Assembly: GCA_001775255.1 (NCBI GenBank)
Contig: MFCJ01000097.1
Location: 1,434-7,800, forward strand
DNA: 6,367 nucleotides
Reading direction: 5' to 3'
Source: Candidatus Dadabacteria bacterium RIFCSPHIGHO2_12_FULL_53_21
GTDB taxonomy: Bacteria; Desulfobacterota_D; UBA1144; Nemesobacterales; UBA2774
Below the pieces are notes generated by a model. The model searched no databases, was not told the DNA's origin, and saw only the letters and a program-made list of their open reading frames with translations. Every line of letters begins with the position of its first letter. The first letter of the stretch is position 1. Below are positions 5,304 to 6,367 of this stretch, piece after piece. A program made the position numbers and the translations under genes.

Positions 5304-5391
5304 TAAAGTTAAACGCAGTACTTAAAAATCATCCTCCATCCTCCTTTAAGAGAACGGGAGTACTTCTTGACTGAGAAGTACTCCCGTTTTT
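5304..5391 (+). ncRNA. Candidate small RNA with two tandem anti-Shine-Dalgarno motifs
   Basis: Between a promoter with an exact TTGACA and a strong intrinsic terminator lie only about 50 bases, with no start codon followed by a useful frame, so the unit would make an RNA of about 88 bases. Its probably unpaired middle contains ATCCTCC twice in tandem (5331-5344), continuing into TTTA. The stretch CCTCCTTTA (5340-5348) equals the classic 3' end of 16S rRNA. A C/U-rich loop ahead of a terminator is typical of trans-acting small RNAs that pair with ribosome binding sites. AGTACTT (5317-5323) is repeated in the terminator stem and could form a weak alternative pairing. The alternative is a leader or attenuator for the lipoprotein gene at 5531. 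The 5' end is set from the -10 box and is approximate. I recognise no named RNA family. Confidence 0.5.
5353..5391 (+). terminator. Strong rho-independent terminator
   Basis: A perfect 15-bp stem (arms 5353-5367 and 5374-5388: AACGGGAGTACTTCT and its inverse) with the six-base loop TGACTG is followed directly by a T-run at 5387-5391 and then GCTTTAATAA. The T-run is on the plus strand. On the minus strand the stem is followed by CTCTTAAAGG, a poor tract, so termination is mainly of plus-strand transcripts. Confidence 0.92.
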
Positions 5392-5424
5392 GCTTTAATA
5401 AGACCCCCTGTAAAAAATCCCTTA

Positions 5425-5453
5425 TTGTCGATGTATTGAGTTATGAGTAAAGT
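5425..5453 (+). promoter_or_regulatory. Weak promoter candidate for the right-hand lipoprotein gene
   Basis: TTGTCG (5425-5430) and TAAAGT (5448-5453), each 4 of 6 to consensus, are separated by 17 bases. Because a strong terminator lies upstream, the lipoprotein gene needs its own promoter or read-through, and this is the best pair I see in the gap. Confidence 0.3.
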
Positions 5454-5495
5454 AAAACGTGAATCCCGCCCGGATATACTTTCCTAAATCGATCG

Positions 5496-5529
5496 GGGGT
5501 GATGTAATACGCCGGGGTGGTGTAAAACG
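5496..5529 (+). repeat. Duplicated 16-base element just ahead of the lipoprotein start
   Basis: GGGGTGATGTAATACG (5496-5511) and GGGGTGGTGTAAAACG (5514-5529) match at 14 of 16 positions with an 18-base period. The second copy ends one base before the ATG at 5531 and supplies the GGGGTGG that is the only Shine-Dalgarno-like sequence, at a rather long spacing. It may be a duplicated translation initiation region or a tandem regulator site. Confidence 0.5.
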
Positions 5530-5530
5530 A

Positions 5531-6253
5531 ATGAATCCGAAACGGTTATTAGTCCGCTCTATGCTCTTGTGCGCCATCTTGCTCCTAACCGGCTGTGTGT
5601 ACATGAGGCTGTATAAGGTTCAGAACCAGCTTAACGACTTCGACACCAATTTCGAACTGAGCGACAAGGGCGGGCTGGTCCTTATATTTCTAAATCCGGT
5701 CCTTCAATCGGGGGACATGGTCTGGCTTATGAAAAACAGCCCTCTCAGGAAGGAGAATAACGGGCAGGGGGAACTGTGGACCTATATATTCGAGAAGCAG
5801 TATCTTACGGGGGCCGGCGAGGGGCATGTGTACGATATCCCGATATTGATGCTGATGCAGAACGAGATGGTCAAGGAAATCATCTTTCCCGAGCGTTTCC
5901 TGAAATATATATCCATTCCGCTTTTGAAGAAGATGTTCTCTTCGATGGGTGAAGCCGAAATAAACAAGCTGTCGAAAAGCGCGAGCTCGATTTTCAGGGG
6001 GAGCAACCCCGAGGAGATACCGGGGATCGAAAACATCGTCGATACGCTGGGTAAACCGTACTCAATTGAAGAGGAGGACGAGACGACGAAATACACTTAC
6101 CTCTATTATTTGAAGAACGGGGCGTCCGAACCCGTATCCGATTACTTCGAGTTCGAGACGGAGTTCGTATTCGATAAGGAGAGCAAGTCGCTCGAGGAGG
6201 CCCGGGGTAAGATAAGGGGTCTCACCATGTCGCTCGATTTCACGTCGGAGTGA
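5531..6253 (+). CDS. Lipoprotein of unknown function
   Basis: This 240-residue protein starts with MNPKRLLVRS, a hydrophobic stretch and the classic lipobox LLTGC, with lipidation at Cys22, so it is predicted to be exported and anchored in a membrane. ATG 5531 is chosen over a GTG at 5459 because it puts the signal peptide at the N-terminus. The mature part alternates strand-like and helix-like segments: a strand-rich start (GGLVLIFLNPVL at 47-58, ELWTYIFEKQY at 81-91), the hydrophobic IPILMLM (103-109), a basic/hydrophobic helix around 121-140 and an acidic C-terminal half. The segment IENIVDTLGKPYSIEE followed by TTKYTYLYYL (about 176-203) faintly recalls the repeated fold of BamE/SmpA-type lipoproteins, but this is a guess. 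I do not recognise a named family. It is preceded by a duplicated element and lies downstream of, and separated by a terminator from, the small RNA candidate. Confidence 0.82.
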   Translation: MNPKRLLVRSMLLCAILLLTGCVYMRLYKVQNQLNDFDTNFELSDKGGLVLIFLNPVLQSGDMVWLMKNSPLRKENNGQGELWTYIFEKQYLTGAGEGHVYDIPILMLMQNEMVKEIIFPERFLKYISIPLLKKMFSSMGEAEINKLSKSASSIFRGSNPEEIPGIENIVDTLGKPYSIEEEDETTKYTYLYYLKNGASEPVSDYFEFETEFVFDKESKSLEEARGKIRGLTMSLDFTSE

Positions 6254-6323
6254 GCGGCAAGGTGAGATTATAGCGAAGCGGATTCGGATTTTGCCTCTTA
6301 TATATTAATAAGCGGGTTGCCGC

Positions 6324-6344
6324 CCGACGACAGGTCGTTGTCGG
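6324..6344 (+). terminator. Possible hairpin terminator after the lipoprotein gene
   Basis: CCGACGAC (6324-6331) pairs with GTTGTCGG (6337-6344) with one G-T wobble and the loop AGGTC, 71 bases after the stop codon. The following TCTAATATTCT is only moderately T-rich, so it may be a weak terminator or simply a 3' stem protecting the message. Confidence 0.3.
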
Positions 6345-6367
6345 TCTAATATTCTCGATAGTGGAAC

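Overview
The window looks like a bacterial chromosome segment of moderately high GC, except for an AT-rich left end. One sampled 60-base line is about 63% G+C inside the ATPase gene and about 28% at the left end. A kinase of the MEP isoprenoid pathway, two lipoproteins with bacterial lipoboxes, Shine-Dalgarno sites and a tRNA with encoded CCA all point to a bacterium. The GC-rich genes use AGG for Arg and ATA for Ile very often, and common environmental interspersed palindromic repeats are present. This would fit a deltaproteobacterial or Thermodesulfobacteriota-like lineage (for example Dadabacteria relatives), but that placement is inference only.

Layout: (1) 1-845 is AT-rich and holds the start of an unrecognised minus-strand protein that runs off the left edge, with its own promoter and a palindromic operator candidate. 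This block abuts the 3' end of a minus-strand tRNA-Glu(CTC) at 846-923, the usual arrangement at an island integrated into a tRNA gene. (2) 924-1228 is an intergenic stretch with a good -10 box and a run of short palindromes, including three interspersed repeat types back to back; the last appears to supply the ribosome binding site of the next gene. (3) 1229-3490, plus strand: a CAP/SCP-domain lipoprotein, then a HerA-type ATPase with no NurA partner. (4) 3511-5022, minus strand: a gamma-carbonic-anhydrase-like hexapeptide-repeat protein and ispE, convergent with the ATPase gene. (5) 5023-5530 is a 508-base intergenic region. It holds a likely ispE promoter, a long inverted repeat, and a compact plus-strand promoter/leader/terminator unit that looks like a small RNA gene with two tandem anti-Shine-Dalgarno motifs. 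(6) 5531-6253, plus strand: a lipoprotein of unknown function, with a duplicated 16-base element just ahead of its start.

The coding genes do not form one obvious pathway. ispE and the carbonic-anhydrase-like gene share a strand and may be partly co-transcribed, although each has promoter-like sequence. The most interesting unexplained item is the small RNA candidate at about 5304-5391, followed by the tRNA-linked compositional boundary at 846.
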